Part shown: piece by piece, positions 1 to 10,354 of the stretch
How positions within the stretch are numbered: the stretch's first letter is position 1
How the letters are laid out: every line of letters starts with the position of its first letter
Origin: an uncultured Sphingomonadaceae bacterium
GTDB taxonomy: Bacteria; Pseudomonadota; Alphaproteobacteria; Sphingomonadales; Sphingomonadaceae
DNA: 64,000 nt
Reading direction: 5' to 3'
Assembly (NCBI GenBank): GCA_947493215.1
Contig: CANLQE010000001.1
Location: forward strand, 2,109,404 to 2,173,403
Made by a program: the position numbers and the translations under genes
The notes under the pieces: generated by a model
Databases searched by the model: none
Told to the model about the DNA's origin: nothing
What the model saw: the letters and a program-made list of their open reading frames with translations, nothing else

Positions 1-1
1 T

Positions 2-1189
<1,188 letters not shown>

Positions 1190-1292
1190 TCCCGGCGCGA
1201 ATAAGAGGCAGTTTAGCGGTTTAAAACGGGCTATTTGAAATAAAAGTGTTAATGCGCTTGCCAGCGAATCAATATTCTGATTCAAGAGGATT

Positions 1293-1604
1293 ATGGCTCA
1301 CAAAGAGAAAATTGGTGGTTTGATCAAAGCGGCGCTTGGCCCCGGCTTTGCGCTGCTAACTTTGCTCGCCATTGCGGGCTATGCTGTGCTTGGCCCTACC
1401 GGTGTATTGGCGTGGGGCGAATATCGGGCGGCATTGGATGAGCGCGGCACCCAGCTTGCCGCTCTTGAGACTGAGCGCGATGCATTGAAAAATCGGGTAA
1501 AACTTCTCGATCCCGATGGTGCGGATCCCGACTTGGTAGGCGAATTGCTTCGTAAGGAAGGTAATTTTGTGCACCCGGACGAGATTATCGTCCCGCTTAA
1601 ATAG
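1293..1604 (+). CDS. Septum formation initiator family protein (FtsB/DivIC-like)
   Basis: A 103-residue single-pass membrane protein. Residues about 16-37 form a hydrophobic helix, followed by a charged coiled-coil stretch (about 43-72, rich in Glu/Arg/Leu) and a C-terminal part containing DPDLVGELLRKE, typical of the alphaproteobacterial FtsB/DivIC family. Such proteins scaffold the FtsQLB-type division complex at the inner membrane. Its place between eno and pdhA is the same in many alphaproteobacteria, which supports the call. The start ATG follows an AAGAGGA-type ribosome site. Assignment to FtsB in particular rests on family and position. Confidence 0.85.
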   Translation: MAHKEKIGGLIKAALGPGFALLTLLAIAGYAVLGPTGVLAWGEYRAALDERGTQLAALETERDALKNRVKLLDPDGADPDLVGELLRKEGNFVHPDEIIVPLK

Positions 1605-1677
1605 CATCCCTGACATCTCCTGACTTTTTGTAGGCTTTTCCGACGTATAAGGCATTGGAATCTGATCTTATCTGTTT

Positions 1678-2814
1678 ATGGTATCGCAGAACCAAAAAAC
1701 ACAGGAAGATGCAAGCGTGGCAAAGTCTCCCCAGAAAGCCTCACCAAAAGCAAAAACCCCAGCTAAACGGGTATCAAAATCAGCCCCGAAAAAAGCGCCA
1801 GCGCGAGCGCCCAGTCGTTTGCCTGTTTTGAAAACACCAATCTACAAGGCCAACAAAGCCGAGTTGATGGAGTTTTATGAACAAATGTTGCTCATCCGAA
1901 GGTTTGAGGAAAAAGCTGGGCAGCTTTACGGTCTAGGTCTGGTCGGTGGCTTTTGCCATTTGTACATCGGTCAAGAAGCTGTTGTCACAGGTTTGCAGTC
2001 AGCGATTGAGCCAGGCAAGGACAGCGTAATTACGGGTTACCGCGATCATGGTCACATGCTCGCCTGTGGCATTGATCCTAACATCGTGATGGCGGAACTC
2101 ACGGGCCGGGCCTCCGGAATTTCCAAAGGCAAAGGCGGCTCGATGCACATGTTCTCGGTCGAGCATGGTTTCTATGGCGGACACGGCATTGTCGGCGCGC
2201 AAGTATCGCTTGGTACCGGTCTCGCATTCGGTCACAAATATAAGGAAGATGGCGGTGTGTGCCTTGCTTATTTTGGTGATGGTGCGTCGAACCAGGGACA
2301 GGTTTACGAAAGCTTCAACATGGCAGAGCTTTGGAAGTTGCCGGTGATCTTCGTGATTGAGAATAACCAATATGCGATGGGCACCAGTGTCAATCGTTCG
2401 TCGTCCGAAGACCAGCTTTATCGGCGCGGTGAAAGTTTCCGTATTCCGGGTATGCAGGTCGATGGTATGGATGTCCTTGCGGTGCGCGGTGCGGTTGAAG
2501 AGGCTTTGAAATATGTTCGCGCCGGTAAAGGACCGGTGTTGATGGAACTTAAAACCTATCGCTATCGTGGTCACTCCATGTCTGATCCGGCCAAATATCG
2601 CAGTCGTGACGAAGTGCAGGATGTGCGCGAAAAATCCGATCCGATTGAACGGTTGAAAGCCATGTTGATGAAACAGGGCGTGAAAGAAGAAGACTTAAAG
2701 GCATTGGATAAAAAAGTTCGCAAAACGGTTATGGAATCAGCGGACTTTGCTGAAGAGTCACCAGAGCCGGAACTTTCTGAGCTTTATACAGATATACTGG
2801 TGGAGCAATATTGA
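1678..2814 (+). CDS. pdhA: Pyruvate dehydrogenase E1 component subunit alpha
   Basis: Thiamine-diphosphate-dependent E1-alpha of the pyruvate dehydrogenase complex; it decarboxylates pyruvate and passes the acetyl group to lipoyl-E2. The ThDP/Mg motif is clear: GDGASNQG from residue 200, closing with ENN at about 228-230. The phosphorylation-loop region [11 protein letters not shown] is present. The first 50 residues are a Lys/Ala/Pro-rich low-complexity extension before the conserved core ([18 protein letters not shown]). The stop overlaps the pdhB start by one base (TGATG), so the two subunits are translationally coupled. Length 378 is slightly above the usual 330-350 because of the extension. 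Confidence 0.97.
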   Translation: MVSQNQKTQEDASVAKSPQKASPKAKTPAKRVSKSAPKKAPARAPSRLPVLKTPIYKANKAELMEFYEQMLLIRRFEEKAGQLYGLGLVGGFCHLYIGQEAVVTGLQSAIEPGKDSVITGYRDHGHMLACGIDPNIVMAELTGRASGISKGKGGSMHMFSVEHGFYGGHGIVGAQVSLGTGLAFGHKYKEDGGVCLAYFGDGASNQGQVYESFNMAELWKLPVIFVIENNQYAMGTSVNRSSSEDQLYRRGESFRIPGMQVDGMDVLAVRGAVEEALKYVRAGKGPVLMELKTYRYRGHSMSDPAKYRSRDEVQDVREKSDPIERLKAMLMKQGVKEEDLKALDKKVRKTVMESADFAEESPEPELSELYTDILVEQY

Positions 2815-4184
2815 TGGCAATTGAACTGAAAATGCCGGCGCTGTCGCCAACAATGGAAGAAGGAACGCTGGCCAAATGGTTCGTCAAAGAAGGCGATGAG
2901 GTCAGCTCTGGTGATATTCTGGCAGAGATTGAAACGGACAAAGCCACGATGGAATTTGAAGCCGTGGATGAAGGCGTGATATCGAAAATTATCGTGGCCG
3001 AGGGTACGGATGCAGTAGCAGTGGGAGCGGTTATTGCAGAAATGACAGGGGAGGACGATGAGGAGAGCGCATCACCTGCGCCTGTTGCCTCGCCCACAGT
3101 AGCGGCTGAAATGGAACAAGAGACAAAACCGGAAACAATCGAGGAAGCGCCAGCAGCGCCTGTGTCTCGTGCAGATGATCCGGCTATTCCTGAAGGTACA
3201 GCGATGGTGACCGTTACCGTTCGCGAAGCATTACGGGATGCGATGGCAGAGGAAATGCGGGCGGATGAAACTGTCTTTATAATGGGCGAAGAAGTCGCTG
3301 AATATCAGGGCGCTTACAAGGTTACGCAAGGGTTGCTCGATGAGTTTGGCGGCAAGCGAGTTATCGACACACCCATTACCGAGCACGGTTTTGCCGGTAT
3401 TGGTGCTGGTGCGGCGATGGGTGGACTAAAACCCATTGTGGAGTTCATGACTTTCAACTTCGCGATGCAGGCAATTGATCATATTATCAATTCTGCAGCC
3501 AAGACCAACTACATGTCCGGCGGTCAGATGCGTTGTCCGATTGTTTTCCGTGGGCCCAATGGCGCGGCATCGCGTGTTGGCGCACAGCATAGTCAGAATT
3601 ATGGACCCTGGTATGCCAGTGTTCCAGGTCTGATCGTAATCGCCCCTTATGATGCCGCTGATGCGAAGGGTCTATTGAAGGCAGCGATCCGTTGTCCTGA
3701 TCCAGTTGTATTTCTCGAAAATGAATTAATTTATGGGCGCTCTTTCGATGTCCCTGAGATGGACAATTATGTGCTTCCGATTGGCAAAGCGCGGATCATG
3801 CGTGAAGGCGCGGATGTCACAATCGTGAGCTATTCGATAGGCGTTGGTTTGGCGTTGGAGGCAGCCGATACCTTGGCAGGTGAGGGCATTGATGCGGAGG
3901 TCATTGATCTACGCACGCTGCGTCCGCTGGATACGGAAACCGTCCTAAAGAGTTTGGCGAAAACCAACCGTCTCGTGGTCGCTGAAGAAGGCTGGCCGAC
4001 TTGTTCCATCGCTAGCGAAATTATCGCTGTGTGCATGGAAGAAGGCTTTGATGATCTGGACGCACCAGTTGTTCGGGTGACGAATGAAGATGTGCCGTTG
4101 CCATATGCCGCAAACCTTGAGAAAGCGGCTCTAATAGACAGTGACCGGATTATCGCAGCGGCGAAGAAGGTTTGTTATCTGTAA
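2814..4184 (+). CDS. pdhB: Pyruvate dehydrogenase E1 subunit beta with N-terminal lipoyl domain
   Basis: E1-beta partner of PdhA, 456 residues. Residues 1-80 are a biotinyl-lipoyl domain with the modified lysine in ETDKATME (about K43). An Ala/Glu/Pro-rich linker follows (about 85-125), then the transketolase-like beta subunit ([20 protein letters not shown] onward; [31 protein letters not shown]). This fusion is characteristic of alphaproteobacteria. The ATG at 2814 shares its A with the pdhA stop and is preferred over an in-frame TTG at 2811. The lipoyl domain is nearly identical to that of PdhC at 59147-60448. Confidence 0.96.
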   Translation: MAIELKMPALSPTMEEGTLAKWFVKEGDEVSSGDILAEIETDKATMEFEAVDEGVISKIIVAEGTDAVAVGAVIAEMTGEDDEESASPAPVASPTVAAEMEQETKPETIEEAPAAPVSRADDPAIPEGTAMVTVTVREALRDAMAEEMRADETVFIMGEEVAEYQGAYKVTQGLLDEFGGKRVIDTPITEHGFAGIGAGAAMGGLKPIVEFMTFNFAMQAIDHIINSAAKTNYMSGGQMRCPIVFRGPNGAASRVGAQHSQNYGPWYASVPGLIVIAPYDAADAKGLLKAAIRCPDPVVFLENELIYGRSFDVPEMDNYVLPIGKARIMREGADVTIVSYSIGVGLALEAADTLAGEGIDAEVIDLRTLRPLDTETVLKSLAKTNRLVVAEEGWPTCSIASEIIAVCMEEGFDDLDAPVVRVTNEDVPLPYAANLEKAALIDSDRIIAAAKKVCYL

Positions 4185-4205
4185 AATCGCGGACGTCTAA
4201 GCAGT

Positions 4206-4910
4206 TCAGCTTACACCATCGTAAGTGTCACAATCAGACACCGGATCGCTTCCTGTGCGATCATAAATCTGCGTCAAATCACGGCGATCGCGGACATTAA
4301 AAGCACTTCGGGTTGTTATGGTTTGAGTGTTTGTGAAAGTTCCCGATATCAAAGGTTGATAGTCATAGACTACTTCAACGAAGATAACTGCTTGCCCACT
4401 TGGAGCGGTTACTTTTTTCCCTGTGGGACCCATACCATTGACGGGACGGTCAGCCGCATCTTCGCCTTCAGTTCCAAAGGTCGATACGTGTGCCTTTCGG
4501 CCTTTGCATCTCTGCCAACTGATCACCTGATCGCCATCGCTATGCTCTTGAAGACTGCTTATAATGACACGACCGTTTTCATATATATCGATATATTGAC
4601 CAGCCTGAAGGTTTGCACCTACGAACAGGTCATTAATGTCGCTTTCATATATCATTTTCTCAGCCAATAGCGCCCCTTCACCAATACGGGCCGCGTTATC
4701 AGCTGCATGCATGGAAACCTGATTTACCCGCATTCTTACCATAGCGACGTTTGCAACTTCGGCGCCATACATGCCAATGCCCATCACAAACGGCAGGGAA
4801 TATGCAAGTTCAATAAGCGCAAGGCCGCTCGTATTGGCTGCCAAAGCGGATAATGTCCGCTTGACAAACAAGAGGGGTTTTAGACCGGTGAGTTTTTTTC
4901 TTAAGTACAA
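4206..4910 (-). CDS. TadE-like pilus assembly protein (pseudopilin-like), TTG start
   Basis: A 234-residue protein with an N-terminal TadE signature: SGLALIELAYSLPFVMGIG contains the processing-type Glu within a hydrophobic helix, as in type IVb minor pseudopilins of Flp/Tad systems. The rest is a predicted extracytoplasmic domain with several Cys. The start is a TTG at 4910, supported by a strong GGAGGGG ribosome site just upstream (about 4917-4923) and a 10-base overlap with the preceding TadE gene. It is the last of three co-oriented genes (TadG-like, TadE, TadE) and converges with pdhB. Which Tad function it serves cannot be read from the sequence. Confidence 0.8.
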   Translation of the reverse strand: MYLRKKLTGLKPLLFVKRTLSALAANTSGLALIELAYSLPFVMGIGMYGAEVANVAMVRMRVNQVSMHAADNAARIGEGALLAEKMIYESDINDLFVGANLQAGQYIDIYENGRVIISSLQEHSDGDQVISWQRCKGRKAHVSTFGTEGEDAADRPVNGMGPTGKKVTAPSGQAVIFVEVVYDYQPLISGTFTNTQTITTRSAFNVRDRRDLTQIYDRTGSDPVSDCDTYDGVS

Positions 4911-5533
4911 TTTTTTACCCCTCCACGTGCAGCCTGTTCGCCAAACGGTTGGTTCCGAACGACTGTGCTGGCTTCAATAGTTTCGCGTTGCGGCAGCCCG
5001 ATTAATCCCGCCATCGGAAATAACCGAGGATATGTAACTCTAGCCGTGTACAAAACAGCATCACGCGCATTACCTTGTCCGACCGCACCTCGGTCAGCAT
5101 CCCAGGTATCGTTGCCGTTGAGATCGTCATAAGGTTCGCCATTGTTACAGATGCCGTCGCTGTCGGTGTCGGTAAAATCCTCTGGTTGCGAAACATCAGA
5201 AAAACTGCTGTAGTTACGCCGATCAAAGTCGAAAGGCTCGTAGCCAAGAGCGTCAGGATCCTGAAGCACTTCTGGCGGTAGAATCGGCAACATCAGCTCT
5301 TTTACACGGTCGTCAAGAGCACTGGCAATTGCCGCTCCATCATCCAAACTGGCATCGCGAGCAGCCTTCTGTACAGCACCTTGCAGAATGGCTGTCGCAT
5401 AAATGCGATGTCCCAGATCCAAAATACCCATAATCAAGAGGATCAGGACCGGTGCGACGAATGCGAATTCGACAAGTGCCGCGCCGGTCTCATTCTTTTT
5501 AAGGCTCGCGATTTTTTTGCGGAAACTTGACAT
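4901..5533 (-). CDS. TadE family protein with Asp-rich calcium-binding-like insert
   Basis: A 210-residue pseudopilin-like protein. The TadE motif GAALVEFAFVAPVLILLI (about residues 18-35, Glu22) marks the prepilin-like helix. Residues about 122-148 form a dense Asp/Asn/Gly block (TDTDSDGICNNGEP then NGNDTWDAD), which resembles a calcium-binding loop of the dockerin or thrombospondin type 3 kind. Its ATG overlaps the TadG-like stop by one base (TGATG), and its stop overlaps the next TadE start. The insert suggests a metal-stabilised surface-exposed domain; this is inference. Confidence 0.82.
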   Translation of the reverse strand: MSSFRKKIASLKKNETGAALVEFAFVAPVLILLIMGILDLGHRIYATAILQGAVQKAARDASLDDGAAIASALDDRVKELMLPILPPEVLQDPDALGYEPFDFDRRNYSSFSDVSQPEDFTDTDSDGICNNGEPYDDLNGNDTWDADRGAVGQGNARDAVLYTARVTYPRLFPMAGLIGLPQRETIEASTVVRNQPFGEQAARGGVKNCT

Positions 5534-7596
5534 CAGTTCGTCAACCTTAGTTGGGAGATATCGTTGGCGATGGTCCGGAAGTCATCCAGCAACTGAGCAC
5601 CGTTACTTGCGTTGAAGAATTTTCCGGATGTAGCGCAAGTTTGCAAATTGGTACGCGAAGTGCTGCTGACGCCGGTACCGTATGAGACAACCCACAGCGT
5701 GATATTCTGATTCTTGATGGCTTCACACATCGCCAGGAAACGTTCATTCACTTGAGTTGTCAGGTCGTTGCCTGATGGTGCGCTGCCGGTAGAAGTTCTG
5801 CGGCGATCATACCATTCGACACCATAGGCTGTATATTCCGTACTGCTAGTAACCGTGTCGCCATCCGTCATGAAAATCATGTGACGATCAATAGTTCCTC
5901 CATTCGCCGTTGCAGCATTATCTGCTGCGAAAATCCCAGTGGGAGAGAGAAAGCGAGCACCCCAGATTAACCCAATATCGTGATAAGTCCTGCCGTAGGC
6001 GTCAAGCGAATCGAGGTAACTATCAAGATCAGAAGGAGTGTCCCATCTTTGCAACCTGCGTCCTTCGGTGGCACATGAATAGCTAAAAGCTCTGCCTAGG
6101 TTGTTGGCAGTAGAAACGGTACCATATTGCCGCCAGCCATCACTGTCATATCTTCCCCAGACGGCCTCATCCAGCAGCGGTCCCCATTGCGTGTTCGGAT
6201 CACCGGTGGTTGGCATGCGATCTATATCGAGATCGAATGCGGCCGTTGGTATGGGATCGAAATTGGTGGTTCTTACGGTTTGACGTTCCTCGATACAGCC
6301 ATCCCAAGAGATTCCGGTATCCAGGCCTTGATTTCCTACCGGAAGGTCAAGCGAATCGTTCCAAGTCGATCCGCCTGCTTTCAGGGCACTGACATCGAAA
6401 GTAACGGGTTTATAATCATACCGAGAAAAGACCTCTTGTTGTTCAAATATCGGCGTGTCTTCTCTCCGATATTCACGTCTTTCAATAAGGGTCCGTGTCC
6501 GGAGTCTGATGCGGCAGCGGTCCCGATTACTATTGTAACTGGTGCTGTAGTCATATCTGGTTCCGGATTCATCTGTATACCACCGGGTAATCTGATTTCC
6601 TCCGGAGTTCCATGTCGACTCGTTAAATGGCGAGCCTTCATTACCTGACATGTCATCATAATCGGCGGGCCGAAGTGCATTACAATCGTTCTGGTTATTG
6701 ATATTAAAGTGCGTTTCGACAGTTGTTCTGCTGCTCCAGCTGCCTTGAAAGGAGAAAGTGCTGCCGAAGAGATATGGCGTACCCTCATCATAATCGACGA
6801 CCACATTCCTTAGCTCGGTAACAGCTTCGCGTGACTGATATGTCCAGTTATCTGCCAAAAAGTCATTCGGTAGAAGCTTTCCTATGTTGACATTTGTGCT
6901 GTACGGCACAAACCCAAAGCGAAGATGAGCATTATTCTCGCTGCCGGATGCGGGTGTTGATCCGCAATCCTCAGCGCTATCTCTTTTTGCCAATGTCTCA
7001 TAAAAGCATTTTACGGCAGATCGCAGTCCTATAATCCTGGCATTTGAAGCTTCTACATTGCCATTATTGCCGCTTGGGCAACTTGACCCATCATCAGGGC
7101 AGTTCATTGAGCCAGTGGTATCAAGAACAAACATTACATCTGTGTTAGGGATGCTCATTGAGGCATCGCAATCCACGCTGATAGTTTTGGTTCCGTAGCC
7201 GAACATCTGCATCACTGCCATATCCAGTTTGACCGAGGCTGTGCCCGTTACTGTTCCAGCATTTTCGGAAAATGTTTGGGATCCATCGAAAGACCCGTAT
7301 GCGTCGGTATCAAAATTGGCATTGAACATATTGTTCGCTGCCGTTTGGGCTGCATTGCTGTCGGCCGTCCAACTGCCGTTCGCCATCTGACGCCGGCCAG
7401 CAAGTGCGCCCGCATCACATGCTTGTTGCAACCGTGTTTGCACGAGATAGATTCGACTGACATCGACGCCACCACCAATCATGGCGGCCATAGGGAACAG
7501 TGCCATTCCTGCCATGGCAAGGGTATTACCCGCTGTATTCGAGCGTAGCTTTTGCAAAAAAGATTTTGCAGATTTCGCTTTATTCTTGTCAACCAT
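5533..7596 (-). CDS. TadG-like pilus assembly protein with von Willebrand factor A domain
   Basis: A 687-residue protein. The N-terminal TadG/TadE-like segment (about 20-60; a hydrophobic helix, then DVSRIYLVQTRLQQACDAGALA) is followed by a vWA domain. Its MIDAS motif is DTTGSMN at about residues 159-165, and a late metal-site segment is MTDGD near the C-terminus. A long, Tyr/Arg/Asn-rich insert of some 350 residues splits the vWA domain. Family members are envelope proteins of Flp/Tad pili, possibly adhesive. No tadA, tadB, tadC, cpaB or rcpA homologue occurs in the window, so the three genes form a stand-alone group. Confidence 0.85.
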   Translation of the reverse strand: MVDKNKAKSAKSFLQKLRSNTAGNTLAMAGMALFPMAAMIGGGVDVSRIYLVQTRLQQACDAGALAGRRQMANGSWTADSNAAQTAANNMFNANFDTDAYGSFDGSQTFSENAGTVTGTASVKLDMAVMQMFGYGTKTISVDCDASMSIPNTDVMFVLDTTGSMNCPDDGSSCPSGNNGNVEASNARIIGLRSAVKCFYETLAKRDSAEDCGSTPASGSENNAHLRFGFVPYSTNVNIGKLLPNDFLADNWTYQSREAVTELRNVVVDYDEGTPYLFGSTFSFQGSWSSRTTVETHFNINNQNDCNALRPADYDDMSGNEGSPFNESTWNSGGNQITRWYTDESGTRYDYSTSYNSNRDRCRIRLRTRTLIERREYRREDTPIFEQQEVFSRYDYKPVTFDVSALKAGGSTWNDSLDLPVGNQGLDTGISWDGCIEERQTVRTTNFDPIPTAAFDLDIDRMPTTGDPNTQWGPLLDEAVWGRYDSDGWRQYGTVSTANNLGRAFSYSCATEGRRLQRWDTPSDLDSYLDSLDAYGRTYHDIGLIWGARFLSPTGIFAADNAATANGGTIDRHMIFMTDGDTVTSSTEYTAYGVEWYDRRRTSTGSAPSGNDLTTQVNERFLAMCEAIKNQNITLWVVSYGTGVSSTSRTNLQTCATSGKFFNASNGAQLLDDFRTIANDISQLRLTN

Positions 7597-7684
7597 GCCC
7601 CTGGCCTCTGATCTGTGCGTAAGTATTTCACGCAGGTGGATTTCAATTCAGGGTGTCTGATAGAGAGAAAAGGGTTAGCGGCTG

Positions 7685-7699
7685 ACCAAAGGCTTTGGT
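7685..7699. promoter_or_regulatory. 15-bp perfect palindrome in a divergent intergenic region
   Basis: ACCAAAG-G-CTTTGGT is a perfect dyad with a one-base centre. It lies between the start of the TadG-like gene (7596, leftward) and the phytoene synthase-like gene (7751, rightward). A one-base centre cannot form an RNA hairpin without losing pairs, so a protein-binding operator is the more natural reading. No regulator is identified. Confidence 0.35.
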
Positions 7700-7750
7700 T
7701 AAAGCGATCTTTACCTTGATTTCTGGCAGAAAACTGTGGACGGCATCGTC

Positions 7751-8422
7751 ATGAGTGACGCAATTTTACAGCATGATCCCTTACAGCGACTGATTTTGGC
7801 CTATGCGAAACGGACAGATCGTCCGCGATATGCTCTTGCTTTTGCTCTAGATTCGAGATTTGCTGGGGTTATCCGCTCCACGTCGGAAACATTGATTGGA
7901 CAAATGCGGTTAACATGGTGGCGGGATAATTTAACCAAGCCCTTGGAGGCACGACCGACTGGCGAACCGCTGATAGCTTTGATCAATGAAGCGGAAGAGC
8001 AAGGCAGTGATCTCGCGCCGCTATTGAATCTTTTGGAAGGCTGGGAATTTTTGTTCGATGATTTTCCCTGGGATGATGGGCAGTTTGATCAATATGCTGT
8101 GAAACGCGGAGAAGGCCTTTTCTCCTTTGCCCTTGGCGGAGATGGACTGTTGACCGAGGATCAAAAACGTGGCGCCCAAGCATGGGCGCTTTGGGATTTT
8201 GCACGCCACTGTTCGGATGAAAATATCCGCAAAAAGGCATTTCAAAAATGCGGCAATCTGATGAACGCTATAAAGCCCGTAGCTTTTGACAGAAGCGGAC
8301 GCCCACTCTCAATTTTCTGTAAATTGATGCAAGGCGATGTAACAAGAGGAACGTTAACAGCCGACTTGTATCGTCCAGGGATCGCAAGTAAGATTGTTTG
8401 GCACGGCGTAACCGGCTGTTAA
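7751..8422 (+). CDS. Squalene/phytoene synthase family protein (NDUFAF6-like)
   Basis: A 223-residue protein resembling trans-isoprenyl diphosphate synthases of the squalene/phytoene family (opening DPLQRLILAYAKRTDRPRYA; later GQMRLTWWRDNL). The two Asp-rich DxxxD substrate motifs of true phytoene synthases are not evident. This fits the shorter NDUFAF6-like subgroup common in alphaproteobacteria, whose role may be non-catalytic. The chosen ATG at 7751 follows an in-frame GTG at 7736; neither has a strong ribosome site. It is a single gene divergent from the pilus cluster. Carotenoid function should not be assumed. Confidence 0.75.
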   Translation: MSDAILQHDPLQRLILAYAKRTDRPRYALAFALDSRFAGVIRSTSETLIGQMRLTWWRDNLTKPLEARPTGEPLIALINEAEEQGSDLAPLLNLLEGWEFLFDDFPWDDGQFDQYAVKRGEGLFSFALGGDGLLTEDQKRGAQAWALWDFARHCSDENIRKKAFQKCGNLMNAIKPVAFDRSGRPLSIFCKLMQGDVTRGTLTADLYRPGIASKIVWHGVTGC

Positions 8423-8456
8423 CACCAAAAATTCCGACATCAGGAAGGGGTGGCAC

Positions 8457-8924
8457 ATGAAAAGATATGTTGCCGGTGCTGGAAGTATGATGTTGTTAAT
8501 GGCTGCAGGCTTGTTCTTCTGGATCGGTGCGAATGGACAAGAAGTGGTCATTCCAGACGCACCGCCGCCGCCGGAATTGTTGGAACCAGAAGAGCTGCCC
8601 AAAGCCGATGAGGCCGCTCCAGCTGTAGGTTTACCGCCACCGACTCCGCCTAAAGCTTATAAAGCATCTCGCGAGGAAAGGCGGTTCAATCGCTATGACC
8701 GTAATCGTGATGAGGCGATTACACGCCTTGAACTCATGAGCAGCCGCACCAAAGCGTTCAAGGCGCTCGATAAGGACGGAAACAACCTGCTAACCTTTGA
8801 AGAATGGGCTGTCGCAACCAGTGATCGTTTTGTGAGTGCAGACGCCGATATCGACGGCAAGCTAACTCGAACCGAGTTTCGAACAACGCGGCCAAAACGC
8901 AAGGCATCGCGTTGTAAATGTTAA
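8457..8924 (+). CDS. Secreted or membrane-anchored EF-hand protein
   Basis: A 155-residue protein with an N-terminal hydrophobic helix (about 8-24) and a Pro-rich linker (about 34-66). Three EF-hand-like loops follow: DRNRDEAITRLE (81-92), DKDGNNLLTFEE (105-116) and DADIDGKLTRTE (129-140). The second and third loops have the full Asp/Asn-Gly-Glu calcium pattern; the first is weaker (Glu where Gly is expected). The C-terminus is basic. A good ribosome site (AGGAAGGGG) precedes the ATG. Probably a calcium-binding envelope protein of unknown role. Confidence 0.8.
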   Translation: MKRYVAGAGSMMLLMAAGLFFWIGANGQEVVIPDAPPPPELLEPEELPKADEAAPAVGLPPPTPPKAYKASREERRFNRYDRNRDEAITRLELMSSRTKAFKALDKDGNNLLTFEEWAVATSDRFVSADADIDGKLTRTEFRTTRPKRKASRCKC

Positions 8925-8932
8925 GGAAAATA

Positions 8933-10282
8933 TTATGCGGCCTGTGACTCACCTATCAAAGATTGTTGCCAATCGGCGAAATCCTTGCGCGCACGAACGG
9001 TGTAAGCTTCTTTCCGTTCTTTCTTTTTGATGCGCTGTTCAAAAGGTGGAAATAGGCCAAAATTGACGTTCATGGGTTGATAATCCCGTGCGTCCGCGCC
9101 GCCGGTGATATGTGATAGTAATGCACCAAATGCGGTGGTTTGTGGGGGATAAGCAAATGTCTCGCCTTTAATCTCCGCTGCTACCATCCGGCCAACCATA
9201 AGACCAACCGCTGCGCTTTCGACATAGCCTTCACAGCCAGTAATCTGGCCCGCAAAGCGAATATGTGGCGCTTTTTTAAGGCGCATTTCTTGATCGAGCA
9301 GCTTGGGTGCATTGATGAACGTGTTCCGGTGCAATCCACCCATCCGTGCAAATTCAGCATTCTCCAACCCAGGTATGGACCGCAACAAGTCAGCCTGCGC
9401 GCCATATTTCAATTTCGTCTGAAAGCCGACCATGTTCCACAATGTACCCAGCGCATTGTCTTGACGCAGCTGGACCACTGCATAAGCGCTCTCGCCCGTA
9501 TGCGCGTTGGTCAGACCTACCGGTTTCATCGGACCAAAACGGAGTGTCTCGGGGCCACGTGACGCCATGACTTCAATGGGCATACAGCCCTCAAAATAGG
9601 GTGTATTTTTCTCCCACTCCTTGAAATCTGTCTTTTCGCCTTCGAGTAGTCCCTGAATAAACGCTTCATATTGCTCGCGGTCCATAGGACAATTGATATA
9701 GTCTTTGCCATCGCCTTCGGGCCCGACCTTGTCCCAGCGTGACTGCATCCAGGCGATATCCATATTGATGCTGTCTTTGTGGGCAATCGGCGCAATGGCG
9801 TCAAAAAAGGCGAGGGAGTCTTCGCCAGTCGCCGCACCGATGCTTTCCGCCAGCGTCATGGCGGTCAGGGGGCCAGTAGCGACAATGGTCAGGCCGCTAT
9901 CGGGCAATTGATCAACTCTTTCACGAACAAGTTCGATATTTGGGTGTTCGCTCAGTAGTTTGGTTACCCCATTTGAGAAATGATCGCGATCGACAGCCAA
10001 TGCCGAGCCAGCCGGCAAACGATGTTTGTCGCCTTCACTCATAATAATCGAGTCTAAGTCGCGCATTTCGGCGTGGAGCAAACCAACCGCGTTTTTCTCC
10101 GCATCATCGGATCGAAAACTGTTGGAACAAACCAACTCCGCCAGCCCGTCGGTCTGGTGGGCCGGCGTCATTTCGCCGCTGCCGCGCATTTCGGAAAGGC
10201 GCACTTTTATACCTGCCTCTGCCAATTGCCATGCTGCTTCTGATCCGGCGAGTCCGCCACCAATGATATGTACCTGTGTCAT
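8933..10282 (-). CDS. trmFO: Methylenetetrahydrofolate-tRNA-(uracil-54-C5) methyltransferase
   Basis: Folate- and FAD-dependent enzyme making 5-methyluridine at position 54 of tRNA. The N-terminus carries the Rossmann FAD motif ([19 protein letters not shown]). The 449-residue length and internal segments such as [18 protein letters not shown] and [11 protein letters not shown] are typical of TrmFO. The flavin-linked Cys region ([17 protein letters not shown]) is present. It stands alone on this strand, convergent with the EF-hand gene, leaving only 8 bases between them. Alphaproteobacteria commonly use TrmFO instead of TrmA. Confidence 0.95.
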   Translation of the reverse strand: MTQVHIIGGGLAGSEAAWQLAEAGIKVRLSEMRGSGEMTPAHQTDGLAELVCSNSFRSDDAEKNAVGLLHAEMRDLDSIIMSEGDKHRLPAGSALAVDRDHFSNGVTKLLSEHPNIELVRERVDQLPDSGLTIVATGPLTAMTLAESIGAATGEDSLAFFDAIAPIAHKDSINMDIAWMQSRWDKVGPEGDGKDYINCPMDREQYEAFIQGLLEGEKTDFKEWEKNTPYFEGCMPIEVMASRGPETLRFGPMKPVGLTNAHTGESAYAVVQLRQDNALGTLWNMVGFQTKLKYGAQADLLRSIPGLENAEFARMGGLHRNTFINAPKLLDQEMRLKKAPHIRFAGQITGCEGYVESAAVGLMVGRMVAAEIKGETFAYPPQTTAFGALLSHITGGADARDYQPMNVNFGLFPPFEQRIKKKERKEAYTVRARKDFADWQQSLIGESQAA

Positions 10283-10354
10283 GGCGTCTCTGTGTTGCGG
10301 GATGGAGTAAAAGTCAATCTGGCAGAGAGGGAGAGAGCATGATAGGCCGGTGGA

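Noticed and set aside
1999-2574. 191-codon open frame antisense to pdhA
   Set aside because: Lies fully within a strongly conserved gene and has no recognisable motif.
4323-4670. 115-codon plus-strand frame within the TadE gene
   Set aside because: Antisense to a supported gene with a ribosome site and TadE motif; no features of its own.
7751-8422. True phytoene synthase for carotenoids
   Set aside because: The Asp-rich catalytic motifs are not visible and no crt genes are nearby.
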